From Sphingomonadales bacterium UBA1936 (GTDB lineage: Bacteria; Pseudomonadota; Alphaproteobacteria; Sphingomonadales; Sphingomonadaceae), in NCBI GenBank assembly GCA_002336985.1, contig DDFE01000151.1, positions 1 through 64,000 of the forward strand: a DNA stretch of 64,000 nt, in the 5' to 3' direction. Shown here piece by piece: positions 52,609-61,659 of the stretch (position 1 is its first letter; each line of letters starts with the position of its first letter). Below the pieces are notes generated by a model. That model worked only from the letters and a program-made list of their open reading frames with translations. It was not told where the DNA came from and did no database searches. The position numbers and the translations under genes were made by a program.

Positions 52609-53586
52609 ATGATCTCCGGACCCGCAAACGGCACGAACCGCGTCCTGCGCCTCATCGCGGGACGTATCGGCGCGGCGATGCTGACCCTGTTCCTCGTTTC
52701 GCTAATCATATTCGCGATCAGCGACCTTCTGCCCGGCGACGCCGCGCAGGAAGCACTCGGGCAGACGGCGACACCCGCCCAGGTCGCAGCGCTGCGCCAT
52801 GAAATGGGGCTCGATCGCCCGGCATACGAGCGGTTCGGGAGCTGGATCGTCAGCCTTGCAGGTGGTGATGCCGGTACTTCGCTGGTCGCCAACATGCCGG
52901 TCGGGAAGATCATAGCGCAACGACTGCCGAACTCGTTGCTGCTCGCGGCGATCACGACGCTCGTCGCCGTCCCGCTTGCGCTGGCAATCGGCATCGCGTC
53001 TGCCATGAACCGGGGCGGCCGTCTCGACCGGGCGCTCAATATCGCGACGCTGTCGATGGTCGCAGTCCCCGAATTTCTCGTCGCCACACTCGCAGTCCTC
53101 ATCTTTTCGGTGAAGCTCAGATGGCTGCCATCCATCTCGATGCTCCCGGAAAAAGCGAGCTGGGCGCAGCTGTTCCAGAATTTCGCGATGCCCGTCATGG
53201 CGCTTTGCGTTGTCGTCGTCGCGCAGATGGCGCGCATGACGCGTGCGGCGGTGATCGACCAGTTCGACCGCCCCTACGTCGAGATGGCAATTCTCAAAGG
53301 CCTGAGCGCCCCGCGCGTCGTGCTGTTTCACATCCTGCCGAACGCGGTTGGTCCGATCGTCAATGCCATGGCGTTGAGCCTGTCCTACCTGCTCGGCGGC
53401 GCGATTATCGTCGAGACGATCTTCAACTACCCTGGACTTGCCAGCCTGATGGTGAATGCCGTGACCAGCCGCGACATGCCGCTGTTGCAAGCCTGCGCGA
53501 TGATCTTCTGCGCCGTCTATCTTCTCCTCATGCTGATTGCCGACGTCGTGGCGATCGTCGCCAATCCGCGGCTTCGCAACGCATGA
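52609..53586 (+). CDS. ABC transporter permease, DppB type
   Basis: A 325-residue inner-membrane permease with six helices. The N-terminal RLIAGRIGAAMLTLFLVSLIIF and GDAAQEALGQTATPAQVAALRHEMGLD match DppB/OppB proteins, and the EAA-like loop (EMAILKGLSAPRVVLFHILPNA) contacts the ATPase. It forms the pore with the next gene. GGAGG lies 11 bases before the ATG. Four-base overlap with the next permease gene supports one operon. Confidence 0.92.
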   Translation: MISGPANGTNRVLRLIAGRIGAAMLTLFLVSLIIFAISDLLPGDAAQEALGQTATPAQVAALRHEMGLDRPAYERFGSWIVSLAGGDAGTSLVANMPVGKIIAQRLPNSLLLAAITTLVAVPLALAIGIASAMNRGGRLDRALNIATLSMVAVPEFLVATLAVLIFSVKLRWLPSISMLPEKASWAQLFQNFAMPVMALCVVVVAQMARMTRAAVIDQFDRPYVEMAILKGLSAPRVVLFHILPNAVGPIVNAMALSLSYLLGGAIIVETIFNYPGLASLMVNAVTSRDMPLLQACAMIFCAVYLLLMLIADVVAIVANPRLRNA

Positions 53587-54413
53587 CGCCCGCCGCCGCC
53601 CTTCGATGGTTCGCGCGCTTGCCCGTCTCGGGCAAGGTGGGGCTGATCTTCGTGGTCTTCTGGAGCCTCGTGGCGCTGGCGGGTCCCCTGTTCGCCCCCT
53701 ATTCGGTCGGCGCGTTCGTCGACCAGGACGTGTTCAGCAGCTTCTCGGACCGTTTCCTGCTCGGTAGCGATTATCTCGGTCGCGATGTGCTGAGCCGGCT
53801 GCTGTATGCCGCACGCTACACGGTCGGGCTGGGAGCCGGGGCCGCGCTACTGGCCTGCGTCACGGGCACGTCGCTCGCCTTGACCGCCGCAGTCGGAAAG
53901 CCCTGGCTCGACGAGCTCCTCTCGCGGTTCATGGACACTTTCATCTCGATCCCGTCGAAGATCCTGGCGCTGGTCATGGTCGCCGCCTTCGGCTCCTCGC
54001 TCGGGCTGCTGCTGCTCATTGCCGGGATCACCTACATTCCGGGCAACTACCGGATTGCTCGCGCGCTCGCGGTCAATCTCAACCAGATGGATTTCGTCCA
54101 GGTTGCACGCGCCCGCGGCGAGCGGACAACCTACATCGCGCTTTCCGAAATCTTGCCGAACATGATCCACCCGCTGCTTGCGGATTTCGGGCTTCGCTTC
54201 GTTTTCATCGTGCTGCTCTTGTCCGCGCTCAGTTTCCTGGGGCTCGGCGTCCAGCCGCCCGCGGCGGACCTCGGTTCGCTGGTCCGCGAAAACATATCGG
54301 GCGTCGCCGACGGAGCGCCTGCGCTTCTCATGCCCGCCCTTGCCATCGCGACGCTGACCGTGGGCGTGAACCTACTTATCGACGCCATTTCCAGCTCGCC
54401 GAGGCGCAAATGA
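53583..54413 (+). CDS. ABC transporter permease, DppC type
   Basis: A 276-residue permease. The N-terminal LIFVVFWSLVALAGPLFAPYSV, the FLLGSDYLGRDVLSRLLYAARYTVGLG segment and the EAA loop VQVARARGERTTYIALSEILPNM are typical of DppC/OppC. It overlaps the preceding permease gene and the following ATPase gene by four bases each. With DppB it makes the translocation channel. Confidence 0.92.
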   Translation: MTPAAALRWFARLPVSGKVGLIFVVFWSLVALAGPLFAPYSVGAFVDQDVFSSFSDRFLLGSDYLGRDVLSRLLYAARYTVGLGAGAALLACVTGTSLALTAAVGKPWLDELLSRFMDTFISIPSKILALVMVAAFGSSLGLLLLIAGITYIPGNYRIARALAVNLNQMDFVQVARARGERTTYIALSEILPNMIHPLLADFGLRFVFIVLLLSALSFLGLGVQPPAADLGSLVRENISGVADGAPALLMPALAIATLTVGVNLLIDAISSSPRRK

Positions 54414-56233
54414 TCCCCCAGGTCCGCGTCGAGAACCTGCGTATTTGCGCGCGCGACGCGCAGGGTGCGCCGATCGTCATCGTCGACGACGTCAGCTTCG
54501 GGGCGGCGCCCGGCGAAGTCATTGCATTGATCGGCGAATCCGGCTCCGGCAAGACGACGATCGCGCTTTCGCTGCTGGGCCATGTTCGCCCTGGTGCCGC
54601 AATCGAGGGGGGACGCATTCATGTCGGCGCGCACGAAATCACCGCATTGCCCGCAAGCGAATTGCGCGCGCTGCGGGGGAATCGCATCGCTTATGTGGCA
54701 CAGAGCGCGGCGGCGGCGTTCAACCCGTCGCGGACGCTGATCGACCAGGTCGTCGAACCTGCGCTGGTGCACAAGCTGATGTCGCGCGCCGGGGCCCGGA
54801 AGAAAGCGATAGACCTGTTTCGCGCGCTTGGCCTTCCCGACCCTGACACCATTGGCGACCGCTACCCTCATCAGCTTTCGGGAGGCCAGCTCCAGCGTCT
54901 CATGGCCGCGATGGCGCTCATTACCGGACCGGACTTGGTAGTCCTCGACGAGCCAACGACCGCGCTCGACGTGACGACACAAATCGGTGTCCTTCAAGCC
55001 TTCCGCGCCGTCGTACGCGACCTCGGGACGACCGCGGTCTACGTCAGCCACGACCTCGCCGTGGTCGCGCAGATGGCCGACCAGATCGTCGTGCTCAATC
55101 ACGGCCGCATCCGAGAAACGGGTTCGACGGCGCAAATCCTGTCGGCGCCGACGGACGATTACACGCGCACGCTCGTCGCCGCCGCAAAGCCCGCAGCCAA
55201 TTTGGGAACGAACGGTCGTCCGGCGCCTGTCCCCTTGCTCGAGGTCCGCAACCTCACTGCAGGCTATGGAAGGATCGACGCACAGGGCACGCCGGCCATC
55301 CCGGTCCTGCGCGACATTTCGCTTACGCTGCAGCGGGGCGAGATCCTGGGTGTCATCGGCGAATCGGGATCGGGCAAGTCGACGCTCGCCCGCGCCATCT
55401 CCGGCCTGCTGCCGGCGGCCAAGGGCGAGATCCTCCTCGATGACACCGCGCTGCGGCCCGGCCTCGAAGGGCGCTCACGCGACCAGTTCCGCCGGGTGCA
55501 GATCGTTTTCCAGAACGCCGATGTCGCCCTCAACCCCTCGCATAGTGTCGGCCAGATCCTGAAGCGGCCGCTCGCCTTTTACCACGGCATCAAGGGCAAG
55601 GAGGCCGATGCGAAAATCGCCGAACTGCTCGACCGTATCCATTTGCCGCGCGCGACGGCCGACCGGCGCTGCACCGATCTGTCCGGTGGGCAAAAGCAAC
55701 GCGTCAACCTCGCCCGCGCACTCGCCGCCGGACCCGACCTTATCCTGTGCGACGAGGTCACATCCGCTCTCGACACCGTCGTCGCAGCGGCAATTCTCGA
55801 TCTTCTCGCAGAACTTCGCCGCGAGCTCGGCATCGCCATGATGTTTATCAGCCACGATATTTCCACGGTGCGGTCGATCTGCGACGATATCATGGTGCTG
55901 TATCTGGGCGACGTGGTCGATCGCGGCCCGCGCACGGCGTTCGGCGAGCCACCATACCACCCCTATACCGACTTGCTGATCTCGTCGGTCCCCAAGATGG
56001 AGCAGGGCTGGTTGCAGGCCCGCGGTATAGTCGGCGATCTGCCGCCGGTGGCCGACAGCCTGTCCCCGGACTTGTGCCGCTTCCTGCCGCGCTGCGGGAT
56101 GAGGCTCGCCGGTGCGTGCGACACGGTCTTCCCGCCGCGCCATCGGCTGTCGTCGGGAAATGACATCCTCTGCCACCGCGACGAGGCAGCGCTCGCCGCT
56201 CATCAGGGCAAGGGGCTCAGGGAGCCCGCATGA
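54410..56233 (+). CDS. ABC transporter ATP-binding protein, fused DppD-DppF type
   Basis: A 607-residue protein with two complete ATPase domains. Domain 1 (about 1-265) has GESGSGKTTIALSLLG, LSGGQLQRLMAAMAL and VVLDEPTTALD. Domain 2 (about 275-600) has GESGSGKSTLARAISG, LSGGQKQRVNLARAL and ILCDEVTSALD. The C-terminal oligopeptide/dipeptide region with cysteines (CRFLPRCGMRLAGACD) is present. The fusion supplies both nucleotide-binding sites of the Dpp-type importer, as in GsiA. It lies between the permease and oxidase genes with four-base overlaps. Confidence 0.93.
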   Translation: MIPQVRVENLRICARDAQGAPIVIVDDVSFGAAPGEVIALIGESGSGKTTIALSLLGHVRPGAAIEGGRIHVGAHEITALPASELRALRGNRIAYVAQSAAAAFNPSRTLIDQVVEPALVHKLMSRAGARKKAIDLFRALGLPDPDTIGDRYPHQLSGGQLQRLMAAMALITGPDLVVLDEPTTALDVTTQIGVLQAFRAVVRDLGTTAVYVSHDLAVVAQMADQIVVLNHGRIRETGSTAQILSAPTDDYTRTLVAAAKPAANLGTNGRPAPVPLLEVRNLTAGYGRIDAQGTPAIPVLRDISLTLQRGEILGVIGESGSGKSTLARAISGLLPAAKGEILLDDTALRPGLEGRSRDQFRRVQIVFQNADVALNPSHSVGQILKRPLAFYHGIKGKEADAKIAELLDRIHLPRATADRRCTDLSGGQKQRVNLARALAAGPDLILCDEVTSALDTVVAAAILDLLAELRRELGIAMMFISHDISTVRSICDDIMVLYLGDVVDRGPRTAFGEPPYHPYTDLLISSVPKMEQGWLQARGIVGDLPPVADSLSPDLCRFLPRCGMRLAGACDTVFPPRHRLSSGNDILCHRDEAALAAHQGKGLREPA

Positions 56234-56538
56234 CCGCGCGCTTCGTCCGCCTTGCCGAGACGGAGCGTGCGCAGGTGCGCTTTCATGTTGATGGCCGTGC
56301 CATCGATGCGCTCGCCGGCGATACATTGCTCGTCGCGATGCTGACCAACGGCAGACGCCTGCGTCAATCCGAATTCGGCGACGGAACACGCGCTGGCTTT
56401 TGCCTGATGGCCGCCTGCCAGGACTGCTGGGTATGGACGGACGAAGGGACCAAGATCCGCGCCTGTTCCACGCCGGTGGCCGATGGTCTCAACATCGTGA
56501 CAACCGAGCCGGAGGCGACGTGGGCGAACCGCGTATAA
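56230..56538 (+). CDS. [2Fe-2S] protein, HcnA-like oxidase subunit
   Basis: A 102-residue ferredoxin-like protein. Cys58, Cys63, Cys66 and Cys79 form the C-x4-C-x2-C-x12-C pattern of plant-type [2Fe-2S] clusters (GFCLMAACQDCWVW... RACS). Short proteins of this type are the small subunit of HcnABC, of opine oxidases and of D-hydroxyproline dehydrogenases. It overlaps the ABC gene before it and the flavoprotein gene after it. It would carry electrons between the two flavin subunits. Confidence 0.88.
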   Translation: MTARFVRLAETERAQVRFHVDGRAIDALAGDTLLVAMLTNGRRLRQSEFGDGTRAGFCLMAACQDCWVWTDEGTKIRACSTPVADGLNIVTTEPEATWANRV

Positions 56539-57899
56539 TCGTCGTCGGCGCGGGTCCAGCGGGCGTCAGGGCGGCCGAGGCGCTCGTCGCGGCAGGCATA
56601 CGGCCCGTCATCATCGACGAGGCACTCCGCGCGGGCGGCCAGATCTACCGGCGTCAGCCCGATGGGTTCGTCCGGAACTACGCCACGCTCTACGGCTCGG
56701 AAGCAGCGCGCGCGCGTGGCGTGCATGCGACGTTCGATGCCATCATTCCGCAGGTCGACTACCGCCCCGAAACGCTCGTCTGGCATATCTTTGACGACAC
56801 AATCTGGACCCTGGGCCCCGACGGCCGGCACGAAGCGATCCCGTTCGACGCCCTGATCCTCTGCACAGGCGCGACCGACCGGCTGATGCCGGTGAAAGGT
56901 TGGCACCACGCGGGCGCCTACAGCTTGGGCGCGGCGCAAATCGCCTTGAAAGCGCAAGCCTGCGCAATTGGCCGCGAGATCGTGTTCCTTGGCGCCGGAC
57001 CGCTCTTGTATCTGGTCGCCGCGCAATATGTGAAAGCGGGCGCAAAGGTCGTGGCTGTTCTCGATACAGCCCCGTTTTCGAAACGCATCGCCGCCCTGCC
57101 GTGGCTTCTCGCCCAGCCGGGCATCTTGTGGGACGGGCTCGCGCTGACGCTCGCGCTCAAGAAGGCGGGCGTCGCGGTGCACCACGGCATCGAGCCCGTG
57201 GAAATCCTCGGCGACCGCGAAGATGGCGTTCGCGGCGTGACCGCGCGCGCGCCCGGCGGACGTACCCTGCACTTTGCCTGCGACGCGATCGGCATGGGAT
57301 ACCATCTCCGGCCCGAAACACAGCTCGCCGACCTCGCACGCTGCGACTTCGCGTTCGACGCCACCAGCCGCCAATGGATTCCGAGACGCGATGCGGGCGG
57401 GCGGACCTCGGCCAAGGGCGTGTACCTGGGCGGCGACGGGGCGCAGATTCTCGGCGCGCGCTCCGCCGAGGCGAGCGGCCGCCTGGCAGCGCTGACGGCA
57501 CTTGGCGATCTCGGATTGGCCACCGATGGCCAAGAGCAGGCGCGCCTCCGCAAGGCGATTTCGCGCTACGCCAAGTTCGCAAAGGGTCTGACGAAGGCGT
57601 TCCCCTGGCCGATTGCGCAGGCGGCGGCGCTGCCCGACGACGCCATTCTCTGTCGCTGCGAAAGTATCACCGCTGGCGAACTCCGCGCGATCGTGAACGA
57701 AACCGGCGCGCACGAGGCTAATCGGGCAAAGGCATTCAGCCGGGTCGGCATGGGCCGGTGTCAGGGCCGCTATTGCGGTCTTGCCGCCGCCGAGGTCATC
57801 GCCGCCGAAGCGAGAGTGCCGATCGAGACGGTCGGACGCCTGCGCGGCGCTGCGCCCGTCAAACCCATCGCCGCCGGTTCGGCGGGCACCCCAGCATGA
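56520..57899 (+). CDS. FAD/NAD(P) oxidoreductase with BFD-like [2Fe-2S] domain, HcnB-like subunit
   Basis: A 459-residue protein. The N-terminus (GTG at 56520, GGAGG just before it) reads RIIVVGAGPAGVRAAEALV, the FAD site. A second nucleotide motif, IVFLGAGPLLYLVAAQYV, lies near residue 155. The C-terminal BFD-like domain holds CRCE and GRCQGRYC, four cysteines for a [2Fe-2S] cluster. This matches HcnB, OoxA/NoxA and related alpha subunits of three-part amino acid/opine dehydrogenases. The 19-base overlap with the small [2Fe-2S] gene and the ATGA overlap with the next gene show joint translation. Confidence 0.9.
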   Translation: MGEPRIIVVGAGPAGVRAAEALVAAGIRPVIIDEALRAGGQIYRRQPDGFVRNYATLYGSEAARARGVHATFDAIIPQVDYRPETLVWHIFDDTIWTLGPDGRHEAIPFDALILCTGATDRLMPVKGWHHAGAYSLGAAQIALKAQACAIGREIVFLGAGPLLYLVAAQYVKAGAKVVAVLDTAPFSKRIAALPWLLAQPGILWDGLALTLALKKAGVAVHHGIEPVEILGDREDGVRGVTARAPGGRTLHFACDAIGMGYHLRPETQLADLARCDFAFDATSRQWIPRRDAGGRTSAKGVYLGGDGAQILGARSAEASGRLAALTALGDLGLATDGQEQARLRKAISRYAKFAKGLTKAFPWPIAQAAALPDDAILCRCESITAGELRAIVNETGAHEANRAKAFSRVGMGRCQGRYCGLAAAEVIAAEARVPIETVGRLRGAAPVKPIAAGSAGTPA

Positions 57900-59029
57900 C
57901 CACCCGCGCGCAATCCGACGTCCTGATCATCGGTGGCGGAATCATGGGGTGCGCCTCGGCCTTCTACCTGCGCCGGTACGGGCTGTCCGTGACGTTGCTC
58001 GAAAGCGATCTCGTGGGACGGCAGGCGAGCGGCACCAACTTCGGCAACGTCCGGCGCCAAGGTCGTCCGCTTTACCAGCTTGCCCTCGCCAACCGCGCGA
58101 TGACGACATGGCGGAACGCGCGCGAACTGCTCGGCACGGACATCGAGTATCTCGAACGGGGCCATATGCGCATCTGCTACCGCGACCGGCCCGAAACGGC
58201 CGAACGCATGGAAGCTTACGCCGCCAACGCCGCGCACCACGACCTCGACCTAGAACTGCTCTCTGGTAATGCGCTGCGCGATCGCTTTCCCTGGATCGGG
58301 TCGGAAGTGATGCTCGGCAGCCTGTCGTCAAAATGCGGTCATGCCAATCCGAGACTCGTCGGCCCGGCCCTCGCGCGCGCAGCGGTGCGCAGAGGCGCGA
58401 TCGTGCACGAAAATTGCAACGTTGCACAAGCGCGCAAGGATGGGATCGATTTTCGTGTCGTCGCGGACGACGGACGCGAATTCCGTGCGCCGGTCTTGCT
58501 GGTCACGGCAGGGGCTTGGGCGAAGGCGTTCGTCGAAGGATTCGGCGAAAGCATCGCTTTGACGTCGCGGGGTCCCAACATGTGCGTGACCGAACCACTG
58601 CCCTATGCGATCGGCCCATCGATTGGCGTTTCGACATCCGACACTCTGGAATCGGTCTACTTCCGGCAGGTCGAGCGCGGCAATCTCGTAATCGGCGGCA
58701 GCTGGCAAAACCGGACGTACCCGGACGAACGCCGGGTCTACATCGATCCTGCGCACAGCATCGGCCAGTGGCAGCAATTGCAGCGGCTTATTCCAGCGGT
58801 TGCGAAACTGAACATCATCCGGACCTGGAGCGGCATCGAGAGTTATACGCCCGACGAACAGCCGGTGCTTGGACCGAGCAGCGCCGTCAGCGGACTCTAC
58901 TACGCATTCGGGTTTTCCGGCGCTGGATTTCAGATCGGACCCGGCGTTGGCGAGACGATTGCGGAATTGATCGCAACAGGGACGACCGACATCGACCTGT
59001 CGCATTATCGCCTCGACCGCTTCCACTGA
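57896..59029 (+). CDS. FAD-dependent amine oxidase, HcnC/DadA-like catalytic subunit
   Basis: A 377-residue DAO-family flavoprotein with DVLIIGGGIMGCASAFYLRRYG, SGTNFGNVRRQGRP and a C-terminal YYAFGFSGAGFQIGPGVGE FAD motif. This is the expected size and type of HcnC and of the beta subunit of opine and hydroxyproline dehydrogenases, the subunit that oxidises the C-N bond of the substrate. It is the last gene of the rightward operon; the next gene faces it 90 bases away. Confidence 0.9.
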   Translation: MTTRAQSDVLIIGGGIMGCASAFYLRRYGLSVTLLESDLVGRQASGTNFGNVRRQGRPLYQLALANRAMTTWRNARELLGTDIEYLERGHMRICYRDRPETAERMEAYAANAAHHDLDLELLSGNALRDRFPWIGSEVMLGSLSSKCGHANPRLVGPALARAAVRRGAIVHENCNVAQARKDGIDFRVVADDGREFRAPVLLVTAGAWAKAFVEGFGESIALTSRGPNMCVTEPLPYAIGPSIGVSTSDTLESVYFRQVERGNLVIGGSWQNRTYPDERRVYIDPAHSIGQWQQLQRLIPAVAKLNIIRTWSGIESYTPDEQPVLGPSSAVSGLYYAFGFSGAGFQIGPGVGETIAELIATGTTDIDLSHYRLDRFH

Positions 59030-59119
59030 GAGCGGCGCGCCCGAAGCGCATCCCGGCCGTCGCCGGACGAAGGGCGCCCGGAACGTGCTTTCCGCGATGT
59101 CCCGGGCCTCCCCAAGCCC

Positions 59120-60595
59120 TCAAAGCTGGATCAGAGCGGCCTTGCTCTTCAGATTTGCCCGATAGGCTTCGCGCCCCAAATCTTTCCCGATTCCGGATTG
59201 CTTGAAACCGCCGGTGGGGATCATGAAATCGTTGCTTCTGCCGTAGCGGTTTACCCAGACGGTCCCGGCTTCCAGCGCACGCGTTGCGCGAAGCGCCTTG
59301 TTGAGGTCGCCGGTGTGAACGCCTGCCGCCAAGCCATAGCGGCTGTCGTTGGCGAGCGCATAGGCTTCCTCCTCGTCGCTAAAAGTCTGGACCGTGAGCA
59401 CGGGGCCGAAGATCTCTCCCTGCACGACCTCGGAATCCTGTCCGGCACCGGTCAGAAGCGTGGGGAGATAATAGCTGCCGTCCTGCGGTGCTGGCGCGCG
59501 GCCACCGCCCGTTACAGCCTGAGCGCCGGATGCAACGGCGCGCGAAACAATACCGTCGATCTGGCCGAGTTGCCGTTCGGACAAGATCGGTCCCATCGTG
59601 GTGTCGTCGGCCCAGGTCGGTCCAAGCTTGTGCGCGTCAAACGCTTCCACGATCCGGGCAACGAAGGCGTCGGCGACCTTGTCCTGAACCAGCAAACGCG
59701 ACCCCGCGACGCACACCTGTCCCGCGTTGAGAGTAATGGCGCGTGCGACGAGTGCCGCCGTCTGCCCGAGATCCTTTGCGTCCGAGAATACGATCTGCGG
59801 ACTCTTGCCGCCGAGCTCGAGCGTCACCGGCTTCGGCCCTGTCTCCGCGCAGGCGCGCATGATCGCTATTCCTGTCGCGGTCGATCCGGTGAAGCTCACC
59901 TTCGAAACGCGCGCATGCCGGCATAATGGATCGCCCACCAGTCGTCCGTCGCCTTGCACCACGTTGAAGACTCCAGCGGGCAATCCGGCTTCGATCGCGA
60001 GCTCGGCAAGGCGCACGACGCTGAACGGAGTGAGTTCTGACGGCTTCAGCACCACCGAGTTCCCCGCCGCGATCGCCGGCGCGATCTTCCAGGCCGCCAT
60101 GACGAGCGGCAGGTTCCACGGTGCGATCGCCGCAACGACACCATAGGGCTCGGTGATCGTCAAACCGATCTTGTCGGGCGTCGTCGCCATGACATCGCCC
60201 CCTTCCTTGTCCGCAAACTCGGCGAAGAAGCGAAGGCATTCCGCCGTGTAACTCAGATCCCACGCCAGGACTTCACCGATGGTCCGCGTCGAGCCGACAG
60301 CTTCGAGCGGAGCGAGGTGCGCTGCATCGGCATCGATCAGATCGGCCCAGCGGCGGATGACCTTCATCCGCGCACGCGGGTCCGTCGCCGCCCATCCGCT
60401 GGTCTTGTAGGCCCGCCACGCGTCCTCGACCGCCGCATCGACCTGTGCCGCGCTCGCGCTGTCCAGCGCTCCGTAACTGTGCGCGTCGGACGGTCGCTGC
60501 ACCTCGATCGGATCGCCTTGGCCGCGCATGCGGACGCCGCCCACGAAATTGTTAGCTGCCTGGATCTTGACCAGATCGGGATCAAAACTGTTCAT
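59120..60595 (-). CDS. NAD(P)-dependent aldehyde dehydrogenase
   Basis: A 491-residue ALDH. The NAD-binding region has APWNLPLVMAAWKIAPAIAAGNSVVLKPSE; catalytic Glu lies in VTLELGGKSPQIVFSD and catalytic Cys in NAGQVCVAGSR. EGGDVMATTP before the cofactor site is typical of betaine- or gamma-aminobutyraldehyde-type enzymes. It would oxidise the aldehyde made by the amine oxidases. The start at 60595 follows the usual ALDH N-terminus; a codon ten residues earlier is less likely. It is transcribed leftward, facing the oxidase operon and divergent from the GNAT gene. Confidence 0.92.
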   Translation of the reverse strand: MNSFDPDLVKIQAANNFVGGVRMRGQGDPIEVQRPSDAHSYGALDSASAAQVDAAVEDAWRAYKTSGWAATDPRARMKVIRRWADLIDADAAHLAPLEAVGSTRTIGEVLAWDLSYTAECLRFFAEFADKEGGDVMATTPDKIGLTITEPYGVVAAIAPWNLPLVMAAWKIAPAIAAGNSVVLKPSELTPFSVVRLAELAIEAGLPAGVFNVVQGDGRLVGDPLCRHARVSKVSFTGSTATGIAIMRACAETGPKPVTLELGGKSPQIVFSDAKDLGQTAALVARAITLNAGQVCVAGSRLLVQDKVADAFVARIVEAFDAHKLGPTWADDTTMGPILSERQLGQIDGIVSRAVASGAQAVTGGGRAPAPQDGSYYLPTLLTGAGQDSEVVQGEIFGPVLTVQTFSDEEEAYALANDSRYGLAAGVHTGDLNKALRATRALEAGTVWVNRYGRSNDFMIPTGGFKQSGIGKDLGREAYRANLKSKAALIQL

Positions 60596-60791
60596 GCCAC
60601 GCTCCGATGCAAATTCCGGCCGCACGGTACGAAAAGCGGGCCGCGTTTTGGGCTTTCAACGCCAGACGGTCCGCCATTTTGTTCCGAATAATTCTGGAAG
60701 GCAGCACCTAATTCCAGAAACCGGTCTTTACTGTCCCGCTGCAGACTCATTTTTACACGAAGGCGGACTCGGCCCTTCGGAGGACGAACAG

Positions 60792-61649
60792 ATGGCAACG
60801 AGGTTGAAGAAGGACGTGCAAATACGCCAGATGACGCCCGAGGACCTGCCCTCGGCACATGGTCTGTCGCGCGAGCAAAAATGGCCCCACCGCGAAAAGG
60901 ACTGGGCGCGCCTTCTAGACCTTGGCGAGGGCGTGGTCGCCGAGAGCGACGGCAAGATCGTCGGAACCGCGATGTGGTGGCGCTTCGGCGACGATTTCGC
61001 CACCATCGGTATGGTCATCGTCTCGAGCGCGGTCCAGGGCATGGGCATCGGCCGCCGCCTGATGGAACAGGCGGTCGGCACCCTCGAAGGTCGTTCGCTT
61101 CTTCTGAATGCCACCGACGAAGGCCTCGACCTCTATCGAAGCCTCGGGTTCGAGACGATCGGCTCTGTCTACCAGCACCAGGGCGCGGCGTTCGCTGTTC
61201 CGATCGTCGAACTCATGGCCGACGAGCGGATCGCGCCGATGAAGGTCGGCGAGGTCGCGGATATCGCGCAACTCGATCGGCATGCGACGGGAATGAACCG
61301 CTCGAAGGTGATCGACTATCTTTACGACGCGGCCCAAGGCGTGGTGCTCAACCGCAACGACACGCAAGCCGGCTATGCCTTGTTCCGCCGCTTTGGACGC
61401 GGGTACGCGATCGGGCCGGTGGTCGCACCGGACATCGGCGGGGCAAAGACGCTCGTCACGCATTGGCTCGGCTCGAACGTCGGCATGTTCTGCCGTCTGG
61501 ACGTTCCCGAAGACAGCGGCTTGTCGACTTGGCTGGATGAACTCGGCCTCCCCTGCGTCGGACGCGTAACCAGGATGTGCCGCGGCGCTCTACCCGATCG
61601 GGGAAGACAGGCTCGCGCCTTCGCTCTCATCAACCAGGCACTCGGCTGA
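60792..61649 (+). CDS. GNAT acetyltransferase with C-terminal YitH-like domain
   Basis: A 285-residue protein. The N-terminal GNAT domain has VVAESDGKIVGTAMWW and VIVSSAVQGMGIGRRLMEQAV, the acetyl-CoA binding motif A. A second half (about 155-280) resembles the Acetyltransf_18/YitH domain (DRHATGMNRSKVIDYLYDAA, GPVVAPDIGGAKTL). Such two-domain proteins occur in amine catabolic clusters. GGAGG lies nine bases before the ATG. It is followed ten bases later by the semialdehyde dehydrogenase gene. Confidence 0.85.
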   Translation: MATRLKKDVQIRQMTPEDLPSAHGLSREQKWPHREKDWARLLDLGEGVVAESDGKIVGTAMWWRFGDDFATIGMVIVSSAVQGMGIGRRLMEQAVGTLEGRSLLLNATDEGLDLYRSLGFETIGSVYQHQGAAFAVPIVELMADERIAPMKVGEVADIAQLDRHATGMNRSKVIDYLYDAAQGVVLNRNDTQAGYALFRRFGRGYAIGPVVAPDIGGAKTLVTHWLGSNVGMFCRLDVPEDSGLSTWLDELGLPCVGRVTRMCRGALPDRGRQARAFALINQALG

Positions 61650-61659
61650 GGGACAGTCC

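Noticed and set aside
56230..59029. Hydrogen cyanide synthase (hcnABC)
   Set aside because: Subunit architecture agrees, but the linked peptide-type importer and aldehyde dehydrogenases point to substrate catabolism, so the hcn name was not used.
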